This document shows, in pieces, positions 32,925-40,603 of a stretch of DNA of 64,000 nucleotides. Under the pieces are notes generated by a model, which was not told the DNA's origin, made no database searches, and worked only from the letters and a program-made list of their open reading frames with translations. Position 1 is the stretch's first letter. Every line of letters begins with the position of its first letter. The stretch comes from JBKPCD01 sp046727175 (GTDB lineage Bacteria > Acidobacteriota > Vicinamibacteria > Vicinamibacterales > 2-12-FULL-66-21). The translations under genes and the position numbers were made by a program. The stretch lies in the NCBI GenBank assembly GCA_046727175.1, contig JBKPCD010000092.1:33088-97087 (forward strand), written 5' to 3'.

Positions 32925-34016
32925 ATGATGGTCACAGCTGCACCCACTGCCCGTCCTTCCGAGGCGCTCAGCAGAAACCAGCTTCTCGAAATGTATTACT
33001 TCGCGCGGCTCGCGCGCGACATCGAGGAGCGGCTGGTCATCCTGTTTCGTCAGAGCAAAGTCGTCGGTGGGCTGTATCGCAGTCTTGGCCAGGAAGGTGA
33101 GTCCGTCGCGACCGCGTACGCGCTCGAGCGATCGGATGCCGTTCTGCCGCTCATCCGCAACATGGGCACGTGGACGACGATCGGCGTGCGCCCGAAGGAG
33201 ATCTTCCTTCAGTACATGGCGAAGGCCGACTCGAACTCGCGTGGCCGGGATCTGAACATTCACATCGTGAACCTGCCGGCGTGGACGCGGAACGGCCACG
33301 ACAGCGGATCGCCTGACGAGCCGGTCGTCGTGGGACCGATCAGTATGCTGGGTGACTCGATCCCCGTCGCCGCGGGGATTGCGATGGGCGCTCGCATGCG
33401 CGGCCGGACGCTCGTCACGATGGCCTGGATCGGTGACGGCGCCACGAGCACCGGCGCGTTTCATGAAGGCCTGAACTTCGCCGCCGTGCAGAAGCTACCG
33501 GTAATCGTCGTCGCCGAAGACAACAAGTACGCGTACTCGACGCCAATCTCGAAGCAGATGGCCATTCGCCGCATCGACGAGCGCGCGGCCGCCTACGGCA
33601 TACCGCACGAGATGGTGGACGGCAATGACATGCTCGCTGTCTACGACGTCGCCAAGCGCTTCGTCGATCGCGCGCGGGCGGGCACCGGAGCCGCGCTCAT
33701 CGGCGTCGACACGATGCGCATGCAAGGGCATGCACAGCACGACGACGCGCGCTACGTGCCGAAGTCGATGCTCGAGGAGTGGGCGGCGAAGGATCCAATC
33801 GCGCAATACCGTCGCCATCTCCTCGATACCGATGTCGGCACCGAAGGCGAGCTCGACGACATTGACGCGATGACGAAGAACTACGCCGCCGAAGAAGCGC
33901 GGATTGCCGAGGAGTCACCGATGCCCGACCCGGCCACGGTGACACGCGGCGTCTACGCCGGTGACGATTTTGCGGAGCCGAGATTGGAGTTCGTGAAGTC
34001 GCCCTTCGGGCGCTGA
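32925..34016 (+). CDS. 2-oxo acid dehydrogenase E1 component, alpha subunit
   Basis: A 363-residue thiamine-diphosphate-dependent E1 alpha. The cofactor motif is WIGDGATSTGAFHEGLNFAA followed by VVAEDNKYAYS; the usual NN at its end is DN. GGLYRSLGQEGESVATAYAL near residue 50 and the loop HAQHDDARYVP fit the branched-chain/pyruvate E1 alpha family with its phospholoop region. ATG at 32925 after GAAGG. Together with the next gene it forms the alpha2beta2 decarboxylase. Whether the substrate is pyruvate or a branched-chain oxo acid cannot be decided here. Confidence 0.92.
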   Translation: MMVTAAPTARPSEALSRNQLLEMYYFARLARDIEERLVILFRQSKVVGGLYRSLGQEGESVATAYALERSDAVLPLIRNMGTWTTIGVRPKEIFLQYMAKADSNSRGRDLNIHIVNLPAWTRNGHDSGSPDEPVVVGPISMLGDSIPVAAGIAMGARMRGRTLVTMAWIGDGATSTGAFHEGLNFAAVQKLPVIVVAEDNKYAYSTPISKQMAIRRIDERAAAYGIPHEMVDGNDMLAVYDVAKRFVDRARAGTGAALIGVDTMRMQGHAQHDDARYVPKSMLEEWAAKDPIAQYRRHLLDTDVGTEGELDDIDAMTKNYAAEEARIAEESPMPDPATVTRGVYAGDDFAEPRLEFVKSPFGR

Positions 34017-34021
34017 CCAAG

Positions 34022-34101
34022 ATCAGGAGGCGTCCTTCAACAGGAGATCAGGAGATCAGGAGGAATCTTTTCAAAGACAAAACTCCTGATCTCCTGGTCT
34101 C
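34022..34101. repeat. word-type inverted repeat (AGGAGATC)
   Basis: GATCAGGAGGCG and AGGAGATCAGGAGATCAGGAGG are answered by CTCCTGATCTCCTGGTCTCC. The copies pair into a long hairpin between E1 alpha and E1 beta. The AGGAG words look like ribosome sites but are part of the repeat. Confidence 0.75.
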
Positions 34102-34127
34102 CTGTGCGAGTTCGCGAGCGTTCGCCG

Positions 34128-35102
34128 ATGGCTGTCATGACCTATCTTGAAGCGATACGGAGCGCGCTGTTCGACGAGATGGCGCGCGACGAGCGCGTGT
34201 TCGTGCTCGGCGAGGACGTGGGCGTCTACGGCGGCGCGTTCAAGGTGACCGACGGGCTGCAGGAGCGTTTCGGCGAGGGTCGAGTCATTGACACGCCAAT
34301 CTCCGAGGCGGCGATCGTGGGATCCGCGATCGGTGCCTCGTACATGGGGATGCGGCCGGTTGCGGAGATTCAGTTCATCGATTTCATCGCGTGCTGCTTC
34401 GACATGCTCACGAACTTTGCGGCGACGAGTCGATACCGCAATGGCGCCGGCGTTCCAATCGTCATCCGGGGGCCGTGCGGCGGCGGCGTGAGCGGTGGTC
34501 CGTTTCACTCGCTCAACCCCGAATCGTTCTTCCTGAACACGCCCGGCCTCAAAATGGTCGAGCCGTCGACCGCCTACGACGCCAAAGGACTGCTGAAGGC
34601 GGCGATTCGAGATGACGATCCGGTGCTCTTCTTCGAGCACAAATATCTCTATCGGCGGATCAAGGACGACGTTCCGGATGACGATTACGTCGTGGCGATC
34701 GGGAAGGCTGCGGTCCGGCGCGTCGGATCGGACCTCTCGATCGTCACGTTTGGCGCGATGGTGCACACGGCGCTCGATGCGGCGGCCCAACTCGCTGCAG
34801 ACGGCATCGAAACCGAAGTTCTCGACCTGCGGAGCCTGGCGCCGCTTGATCGCGACGCGGTTCTCGCATCGGTCTCGAAGACCAGCCGCGCTCTTCTCCT
34901 GCACGAGGCGACACTCACGGGCGGGATCGGCGGCGAGCTCGCGGCGATCATCGCGGAAGAGGCGTTCGAGTACCTCGACGCGCCTGTCATGCGTGTCGCA
35001 TCCGTTGACACACCGCCACCGTACGCGCCGTCCCTCGAAGCCGCATTCCTGCCCGGCGTCGAAGGGGTCGTGGCCGCGGCAAAGCAGTTGGTCTCGTATT
35101 GA
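34128..35102 (+). CDS. 2-oxo acid dehydrogenase E1 component, beta subunit
   Basis: A 324-residue transketolase-like E1 beta: MTYLEAIRSALFDEMARDERVFVLGEDVG at the start, TPISEAAIVGSAIGASYMGMRPVAEIQF with the catalytic Glu region, GPCGGGVSGGPFHSLNPESFF, and LRSLAPLDRDAVLASVSKT in the C-terminal domain. The ATG at 34128 (MAVMTYLEA) fits the family; earlier codons derive from the intergenic repeat. It pairs with the E1 alpha product. Confidence 0.94.
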   Translation: MAVMTYLEAIRSALFDEMARDERVFVLGEDVGVYGGAFKVTDGLQERFGEGRVIDTPISEAAIVGSAIGASYMGMRPVAEIQFIDFIACCFDMLTNFAATSRYRNGAGVPIVIRGPCGGGVSGGPFHSLNPESFFLNTPGLKMVEPSTAYDAKGLLKAAIRDDDPVLFFEHKYLYRRIKDDVPDDDYVVAIGKAAVRRVGSDLSIVTFGAMVHTALDAAAQLAADGIETEVLDLRSLAPLDRDAVLASVSKTSRALLLHEATLTGGIGGELAAIIAEEAFEYLDAPVMRVASVDTPPPYAPSLEAAFLPGVEGVVAAAKQLVSY

Positions 35103-35117
35103 CGGAGTCTCACCAGT

Positions 35118-36422
35118 ATGGCCACCAACGTTGTGATGCCCCAGATGGGGGAATCAATCGCGGAGGGGACGATCGTCCGGTGGATCAAAAAACTCGGGGA
35201 TCAGGTCGATCGCGACGAACCGCTGTTCGAGATCTCGACCGATAAGGTTGACGCGGAGATCCCGTCGCCGGCGGCTGGCATATTGACCGATATCAAGGCG
35301 AAGGAAGGAGAGACCGTTCCCGTCAACAGCGTCGTCGCCGTCATCGGGGCAGCCGCAGACGTATCGAGCCCCGATACCTCGGCACCCGCTGCAGCGCCAC
35401 CCTCGACCGACGGTGGATCAGCTCCGTCGAATCGGCTGCCTGAAGCGGCGGTCGGCCAGCCGGAACGTGCGCAGCCGGCGGCCGGGGCGATGCGGCCAGC
35501 AGGCGAGCCGCGAAGGGGCGAAGTGACGCCCAAGGACGATCTCAGACGGCAGAAATCCTCTCCGCTCGTCAGGCGGATCGCGAAGGAGCACGACGTCGAC
35601 ATCGCGGAGATACGAGGGACGGGGATCAGCGGCCGCGTGACCAAGCACGACATCCTCGATTACATCGAATCCGGCGCCGCGAAAAAGCAAGCTGCAGCGC
35701 CTCCAGCACCCGGCCCTGCGTATCGCCCCGGCGAGAACGTCCAGATCGTGCCCATGAGCGTGATGCGCAAGAAGATCGCCGAGCACATGGTGCTCAGCGC
35801 GCACACATCGCCGCACGTCTACTCCGTCTACGAGGTGAATTTCGCGAGAGTCACGGCGCTCAGGAACAAACGCAAGGCGGAATTCGAGGCGGCCGGCGCG
35901 AAGCTCACGTTCACCGCGTTCATTGCGAAGGTCGCCGTCGACGCGCTGCGCCAGTTTCCGATCGTCAACGCCTCCGTCGATGGCGACAACATCGTGTACA
36001 AGAAGGACATCAATCTGGGGATTGCCGTCGCCCTCGAGAACGGACTCATTGTTCCCGTCATCCGCAACGCGGACGAGAAGAACCTGCTCGGCCTCAGTCG
36101 CGCCATCAACGACCTCGCATCCCGCGCGCGATCGAAGAAGCTGAGTCCGGACGACGTGCAGGGCGGCACGTTTACAATCACGAACCCGGGCATCTTTGGT
36201 GCGTTGTACGGTCTTCCATTGATCAATCAGCCGCAGGTTGCGATCCTGGGCATCGGAGGAATCGAGAAACGTGCGGTGGTCATCGACGATGCCATTGCGA
36301 TCCGACCGGTGTGTCACATCACACTCGGATACGACCACCGCCTGATCGATGGGGCCGAAGCCGGCCGGTTTCTTTCGTTCGTCAAGGAACGTCTCGAGAA
36401 CTTCGACGAAGGATGGATTTGA
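35118..36422 (+). CDS. dihydrolipoamide acyltransferase (E2)
   Basis: A 434-residue E2. One lipoyl domain with the modified Lys in EISTDKVDAEIPSPAAG (near residue 43), a Pro/Ala linker, the E1/E3-binding domain SSPLVRRIAKEHDVDIAEIRGTGISGRVTKHDI, a second linker, and the catalytic domain ending TLGYDHRLIDGAEAGRFLSF with the HRxxDG active site. It forms the core of the complex and moves acyl groups from E1 to CoA. The gene overlaps lipB by ten bases. Confidence 0.96.
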   Translation: MATNVVMPQMGESIAEGTIVRWIKKLGDQVDRDEPLFEISTDKVDAEIPSPAAGILTDIKAKEGETVPVNSVVAVIGAAADVSSPDTSAPAAAPPSTDGGSAPSNRLPEAAVGQPERAQPAAGAMRPAGEPRRGEVTPKDDLRRQKSSPLVRRIAKEHDVDIAEIRGTGISGRVTKHDILDYIESGAAKKQAAAPPAPGPAYRPGENVQIVPMSVMRKKIAEHMVLSAHTSPHVYSVYEVNFARVTALRNKRKAEFEAAGAKLTFTAFIAKVAVDALRQFPIVNASVDGDNIVYKKDINLGIAVALENGLIVPVIRNADEKNLLGLSRAINDLASRARSKKLSPDDVQGGTFTITNPGIFGALYGLPLINQPQVAILGIGGIEKRAVVIDDAIAIRPVCHITLGYDHRLIDGAEAGRFLSFVKERLENFDEGWI

Positions 36423-37117
36423 ATAAATCACCCCGGCATGAGCTCGAGATCCGACGGCTCGGTGTGATGAAGTACGCCGATGCGCTCGAGTTGCAAGCGA
36501 ATCTCGTCGAGGAACGGAAGGCCGGAAGGATTCCCGATCAGCTGTTGTTGTTGGAGCATCCGCCCGTGATCACGCTTGGCGTCAGGACACGTAACAATCG
36601 ATCCCACGTGCTCGCGTCGCCACAAACGCTCGAGGGCTACGGGATCGAAGTATTCGAAACCGGTCGGGGCGGTGACGTCACGTACCACGGCCCGGGTCAG
36701 CTCATCGGGTATCCAATCGTCGATCTCAAGCCGGACCGCTGCGACGTTCATCGTTACGTCAGGGACATCGAGGAAGTCATGATCCGCGTTGCCGGATCCT
36801 TTGGTGTGACCGCACACCGGTCTGAAGGGCTGACCGGCGCGTGGGTTGGCCGCGCGAAGCTGGCTGCCATTGGCGTCCGAATCGCGCGCTGGGTAACAAG
36901 CCACGGGTTCGCGCTGAACGTGACTACCAATCTTCGGGCGTTCGACTTCATCGTGCCCTGCGGACTGACGGATCGCGGTGCGACCTCCCTCGAGAAGCTC
37001 CTCGGACGGCCGGTCGAGATGGCCGACGCCGAAGACGCGGCCATCAGGGCGTTTGCGGCGACGTTCGAGCGGCACGTCGTTTCAGGCCTGCGAACGGCCG
37101 CTGCAGGTCCAGCGTAA
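36413..37117 (+). CDS. lipB: lipoyl(octanoyl) transferase LipB
   Basis: A 234-residue LipB that moves octanoyl groups from acyl carrier protein to lipoyl domains. RGGDVTYHGPGQLIGYPIVDL is the signature; AWVGRAKLAAIGVRIARWVTSHGFALNV carries the active-site Lys (GRAKLAAIG), and FDFIVPCGLTDRGATSLEKLLG the conserved Cys. Start at the ATG at 36413, inside the end of the E2 gene. Being in the dehydrogenase operon links lipoylation to its main target. LipA is not in the window. Confidence 0.95.
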   Translation: MDLNKSPRHELEIRRLGVMKYADALELQANLVEERKAGRIPDQLLLLEHPPVITLGVRTRNNRSHVLASPQTLEGYGIEVFETGRGGDVTYHGPGQLIGYPIVDLKPDRCDVHRYVRDIEEVMIRVAGSFGVTAHRSEGLTGAWVGRAKLAAIGVRIARWVTSHGFALNVTTNLRAFDFIVPCGLTDRGATSLEKLLGRPVEMADAEDAAIRAFAATFERHVVSGLRTAAAGPA

Positions 37118-37264
37118 GTCTCTACGAACATTCCGTTTATTTCGAATACTGCCAGTAGCCGCGATCCGAGGGTCCGACGCGAACACTGGCTGCCCCTGAT
37201 CGTGCGTGCCGCGCGCAAGCAAGGATGGAGTGGGATTCCCACGGCCCGAACGAAACCCCTGAGA

Positions 37265-37405
37265 CAACCGGGCGAGCGCCGCGAATACACAGCAGAAGCG
37301 AACGAGCAGCGAGCGAGCAGCTGGACCGGAGCGGGGCGGAGGGGTCCCGCGAGCGAGGGCGATGGGGGGCCGGCGGGGGCGAAAAGCCCCTCGGACTGAG
37401 GATGC
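37265..37405. repeat. G-rich dispersed element, copy A
   Basis: Blocks in order: GCGAGCGAGCAGCTGGACCG, GAGCGGGGCGGAGGGGTCCC, GCGAGCGAGGGCGATGGGGG, and a terminal hairpin GGGGGCGAAAAGCCCC. It fills most of the gap 37118-37458 between lipB and the sigma factor; I see no gene there. Confidence 0.7.
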
Positions 37406-37458
37406 CATCGGAATAACACCCGGCAGTGTGGTGTTGTGTCCCATACGGGAGGCCCTGA

Positions 37459-38079
37459 ATGCGTCAGTCGAGCTCCGAACGGGAGCTAATCGATCGGATG
37501 CAGGCCGGGGACTCCGCCGCCGTGGCCGAGCTGGCCTCGACCTACGGGCCGCGGATTCATCAGCTTGCGTTCCGTTATGTCAAGAATTGGGAAGATGCCG
37601 AGGAAGTCACGCAGGATGTATTGCTGAAGGTCTATCGGAAGATTGCTGCATTCCGCGGTGACGCGGCGCTGTCGTCCTGGATTTATCGCATCACGTTCAA
37701 TACAGCAATGTCCCGGTTGCGGACGGCGCGCGCGAGCCGTACTGCGGAGATGCGAAAGCATGAGGCCACGCACGGACTGAATCGTGATCCGCAGCCGCAG
37801 GAACCAGCGGACTGGTCGTCGCTCGCAGACGATCACGTGTTGAGAACGGAGATGCGTGATCAACTGATTCAGGCGCTGACGCATCTGCCGACCGTTTATC
37901 GCGTCCCGGTCATCCTGCGAGACATCAACGGCCTGTCGACCGAGGAAGCGAGCGCTATTCTTCGAGTCAAGCCGCAGACACTCAAGTCGCGTCTGCACCG
38001 CGGCCGTCTGATCCTGCGCGAGCACCTCGCGGAATTCGCGGGCGGCGTGATGCTTCACGCACGGGAGACGGTGAACTGA
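37459..38079 (+). CDS. ECF-type RNA polymerase sigma factor
   Basis: A 206-residue sigma-70 family factor with only regions 2 and 4. Region 2: AFRYVKNWEDAEEVTQDVLLKVYRKIAAF and SSWIYRITFNTAMSRLR; region 4: LPTVYRVPVILRDINGLSTEEASAILRVKPQTLKSRLHRGR. It directs transcription of a stress or envelope regulon. RBS GGGAGG. Unlike many ECF genes, no anti-sigma gene follows: the next gene is convergent. Confidence 0.93.
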   Translation: MRQSSSERELIDRMQAGDSAAVAELASTYGPRIHQLAFRYVKNWEDAEEVTQDVLLKVYRKIAAFRGDAALSSWIYRITFNTAMSRLRTARASRTAEMRKHEATHGLNRDPQPQEPADWSSLADDHVLRTEMRDQLIQALTHLPTVYRVPVILRDINGLSTEEASAILRVKPQTLKSRLHRGRLILREHLAEFAGGVMLHARETVN

Positions 38080-38090
38080 GATCGATGAAT

Positions 38091-38927
38091 TCACCGTAAG
38101 TCACCCAACGCGTTTTCCAGCATCGTCCGTTCCTGACGCGTCAGTGTGGGTTCCACGACGCGGCTGATACCGCCAGAACCCAGCTCCACGGGCAAGGCCA
38201 CCACGCCGCCCCGCTCCTGCGCCACGAAACACGAGAACCGGCGACGGGCGCCGCGCGCCATCGCTTCGACGACGCGCGCGGCCGCCGATCCCAGTGCGTA
38301 GGGCCCGGGAGGCCAGAGTCCCGGCAGCCGGGCACTGAGTGCCGCGATGACGTGGGGCGGCAGCTGCGAGCTTACGGGGATCCCTGACGCGGTTGCCTCT
38401 TCCCAGGCAATCACCGCCGCGCGTGGCGGCACGCCCAGGACCCGCAGCGATACCTCGACGCCGCTCGCGTTCAGCATGAGCCCGGTCATCGCGCGGATCG
38501 CGGATTCCAGCGCGAGCGGCGCGCTGCCGAGCACGCGCGAGCGCGCCGTGTGCAGCTCGCCGACACACCGGTCGATCAGCTCGCGTTGCATGGCACCGGC
38601 GCAGACGATCGGCGCGGCCTCCTCCGCGCGCAAGATCTGTCGCGCAATCGCCAGCCCATCCTCGCCTGCGTGCTCCTTCTCGCTGGCAGCCGCGTCTGCC
38701 AACACGATTACGTCAGCGCCAATCGCCGCGTTGATCGATTCGGCGGAGGTCACTCGTGTGCTGAAGCCGTCGATCGGGGAAGACTGCCGGATGTCGAGCG
38801 CCTTGCCTTGCGCGACCTGGCCGTGGGGATCGATGAGCCGTACTTCGCCGACCCGATCGAGCCGCGCGAGCGTGTGCGCGATGGCGCCGCCCAACGCGCC
38901 GCTGCCGACGATCGCGATGAAGCCCAT
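38091..38927 (-). CDS. lactate/malate dehydrogenase-fold protein lacking the catalytic residues
   Basis: A 278-residue protein with an intact NAD-binding start (MGFIAIVGSGALGGAIAHTLARL, GEVRLIDPHGQVAQGKALDI). The order of segments follows LDH/MDH, but key sites differ: the NPVD asparagine region reads IVCAGAMQRELID; the LDSARFR helix is ALESAIRAM, changing the conserved Asp and Arg; and the GxHGD loop with the active-site His is VLGVPPRAAVIAW. It is about 30 residues short. So it keeps the fold and probably NAD binding but is unlikely to be a normal dehydrogenase. Start at the ATG at 38927; upstream codons lie in the G-rich repeat. Confidence 0.75.
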   Translation of the reverse strand: MGFIAIVGSGALGGAIAHTLARLDRVGEVRLIDPHGQVAQGKALDIRQSSPIDGFSTRVTSAESINAAIGADVIVLADAAASEKEHAGEDGLAIARQILRAEEAAPIVCAGAMQRELIDRCVGELHTARSRVLGSAPLALESAIRAMTGLMLNASGVEVSLRVLGVPPRAAVIAWEEATASGIPVSSQLPPHVIAALSARLPGLWPPGPYALGSAAARVVEAMARGARRRFSCFVAQERGGVVALPVELGSGGISRVVEPTLTRQERTMLENALGDLR

Positions 38928-38939
38928 CGGAGTCTTTAT

Positions 38940-39110
38940 TTTATCCGGGGGACTGCGTCCGCCGGACCCCCTATCCCACTCCAGCACGCACAATACGCGC
39001 GGTGGGGACCCCGGCCTCGCCGTCGCTCGCGGGGACCCCATGATCCGCTCCGCTCCGAGGGTCCCCGGCGCGCGTTCTCTGCGCACTGGGGCGGGGCGGC
39101 TCTCTCGGCT
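38940..39110. repeat. G-rich dispersed element, copy C (inverted)
   Basis: On the minus strand: CGGAGCGGAGCGGATCATGG, GGTCCCCGCGAGCGACGGCG, and the terminal GGGGGTCCGGCGGACGCAGT CCCCC hairpin. It lies upstream of the minus-strand dehydrogenase-fold gene. Confidence 0.7.
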
Positions 39111-39159
39111 GAGATCGTTCGCGTCTTGGTCACATCGTCCGCGCGTCATAGTGCGACCA

Positions 39160-39322
39160 AGTGCTGACTTTCATAAATACGGTGGCATTCGGCCGGCGAT
39201 GCATCCCCGCTGGCTGCGTTGCTCCTCCCTCAAATACTGCCCGGTATTCTCGGTCGTCGCGCCTTGCCAGCGTGGCGCCTCGCCGCCCTCGATGCGTCAC
39301 CGTATTTATGAAAGGCAGCACT
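39160..39322. mobile_element. 163-bp MITE-like hairpin element
   Basis: 25-bp terminal inverted repeats (39160-39184 and 39298-39322) match at 24 of 25 positions; they contain CTTTCATAAATACGGTG. Inside, CGCTGGC/GCCAGCG (39208-39214 with 39266-39272) and AATAC/GTATT (39233-39237 with 39244-39248) share the same symmetry centre near 39241, so nearly the whole element folds on itself. It encodes no protein. It lies in the gap 38928-39382, between two divergent genes. Confidence 0.65.
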
Positions 39323-39382
39323 AAGTCGCCCTTGAAAATCTGTGCCGACCGAGTAGTACACTCGCAAAAAGGCATCAAATCG

Positions 39383-40147
39383 ATGATTACGCAGAAAGAC
39401 GTGACGAATGCCGGTGCGGGCCGAGGGAAGATCGCTGCCGACAAGGTTGCGGTCGTGACAGGTGGTTCGCGCGGGATCGGGCTCGCGATCGCCGAAGCGC
39501 TCGTTGTCTCCGGCGCGCGGGTCGTCATCACGGGCCGGGACGACGGCGCGCTGGCGGACGCCGTGCGTCATGCGTCACTGACGAGTGAGTCCGGCGCGGT
39601 GCATCCGGTGCGTGCCGATGTGCGCGATCCGGGTGATGCGGCGCGCGCGATTGACGAAGCCGTCAGCAGATTCGGCGGTCTCGACATCCTCGTCAACAAC
39701 GCCGGTGTCGGTCGATTTGCGAACGTCGCCGAGACATCAGCAACGGAATGGCAGGAGGTCATCGACACGAACTTGAGCGGCGTCTTCTACTGCTGCCACG
39801 CGGCAATTCCGCGGCTGCGTCAGCGTGGTGGCGGCTGGATCATCAACATCAGCAGCCTGGCGAGCAAGAACCCCTTCGCTGGCGGCGCCGCGTACTCGGC
39901 GACGAAGGCGGGCCTCAATGCATTCACCGAAGCGCTCATGCAGGAAGTGCGTTACGACAACATCCGCGTGAGCTATATCCTGCCCGGCTCCGTTGCCACC
40001 GGATTTGGCGGCCGCGGATCGAGCGGCGACGCGGAGTGGAAGCTTGCCCCCGAAGATGTCGCTGAGTGCGTGATCGATCTGATTGCGCATCCAGCGCGCA
40101 GTCTGCCGAGCCGAATCGAGTTGCGACCGTCACGCCCGAAGAAGTAG
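39383..40147 (+). CDS. short-chain dehydrogenase/reductase
   Basis: A 254-residue classical SDR. Cofactor motif VAVVTGGSRGIGLAIAEAL, structural DILVNNAGVG, catalytic Ser in NISSLASKNP and the Tyr-Lys pair in AAYSATKAGLNAF; the chain ends IELRPSRPKK. NAD(P)-dependent oxidoreductase with unknown substrate, resembling FabG-like/3-oxoacyl reductases. The ATG at 39383 precedes a 15-residue polar extension; earlier in-frame codons lie in the hairpin element and are unlikely to be translated. Monocistronic. Confidence 0.9.
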   Translation: MITQKDVTNAGAGRGKIAADKVAVVTGGSRGIGLAIAEALVVSGARVVITGRDDGALADAVRHASLTSESGAVHPVRADVRDPGDAARAIDEAVSRFGGLDILVNNAGVGRFANVAETSATEWQEVIDTNLSGVFYCCHAAIPRLRQRGGGWIINISSLASKNPFAGGAAYSATKAGLNAFTEALMQEVRYDNIRVSYILPGSVATGFGGRGSSGDAEWKLAPEDVAECVIDLIAHPARSLPSRIELRPSRPKK

Positions 40148-40149
40148 CG

Positions 40150-40222
40150 GCTCATGGCTCGGGCTTCCGGCTTTAGGTGATGTCGGCGCCCCAAGCCCAG
40201 AGCCTTGAGCCCTGAGCCGGTC
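40150..40222. repeat. word-type inverted repeat (GGCTTT family)
   Basis: CGGCTCATGGCTCGGGCTTC then CGGCTTTAGG, answered by CCAAGCCCAGAGCCTTGAGC and CCTGAGCCGG. It begins three bases after the SDR stop. Confidence 0.7.
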
Positions 40223-40350
40223 TCCTCCGTTCTGAGCGCGGCGATCGGATCGAGGCGAGTCGCGGCTCCACGATCACCGCCGTGGAGCCGGAGGGTCAGT
40301 CGTCGAACGATGAACCGAATCTCCTGCAGGGCATTCGGCAGGGGGCCGGA
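40222..40350 (-). pseudogene. possible remnant of a MacB/ADOP-type ABC permease gene
   Basis: In one minus-strand frame NALQEIRFIVRRLTLR, which looks like the N-terminus of these permeases, runs after a few residues into AATRLDPIAALRTEE, which looks like their C-terminus (the usual end is RxDPxxALR). The middle, some 750 residues in an intact gene, would be missing. The frame is short, so this is a suggestion only. The rest of 40351-40489 shows nothing clear. Confidence 0.35.
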
Positions 40351-40489
40351 CTCCGCAACATGACCACCCGCGAAGCCAATATAGGTCGGCCAAGTATAAT
40401 CGCGCAGCAATCGGCCCGGCATTTTCGCGGAGCCGCACACTTCTCAAGGGCTTAAACGGCTCGCAACGAGGACTACCGACTCGTTATCG

Positions 40490-40603
40490 AGGAGCGGGCA
40501 AACGGGCTAGGCGCGCCACCGGCTCGCCCGGCTGGAGCGGAGCGGGGCGACGGGGCCGGGGTGGAGGTGGGGGGTCCGGCGGGGCGAAGCCCCCCGGTCA
40601 GGA
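40490..40603. repeat. G-rich dispersed element, copy B
   Basis: CTGGAGCGGAGCGGGGCGAC, GGGGTGGAGGTGGGG, and GGTCCGGCGGGGCGAAGCCC with a GGGGC-GAA-GCCCC tip. The element ends immediately before the pseudokinase start codon, so it supplies that gene's leader. Confidence 0.7.

Noticed and set aside
34022..34101. multiple AGGAG ribosome-site-like sequences
   Set aside because: They are parts of the AGGAGATC inverted repeat and are mostly too far from a start codon.
37118..37458. short frames between lipB and the sigma factor
   Set aside because: They lie in the G-rich repeat element and have biased Arg/Gly/Ser composition without ribosome sites.
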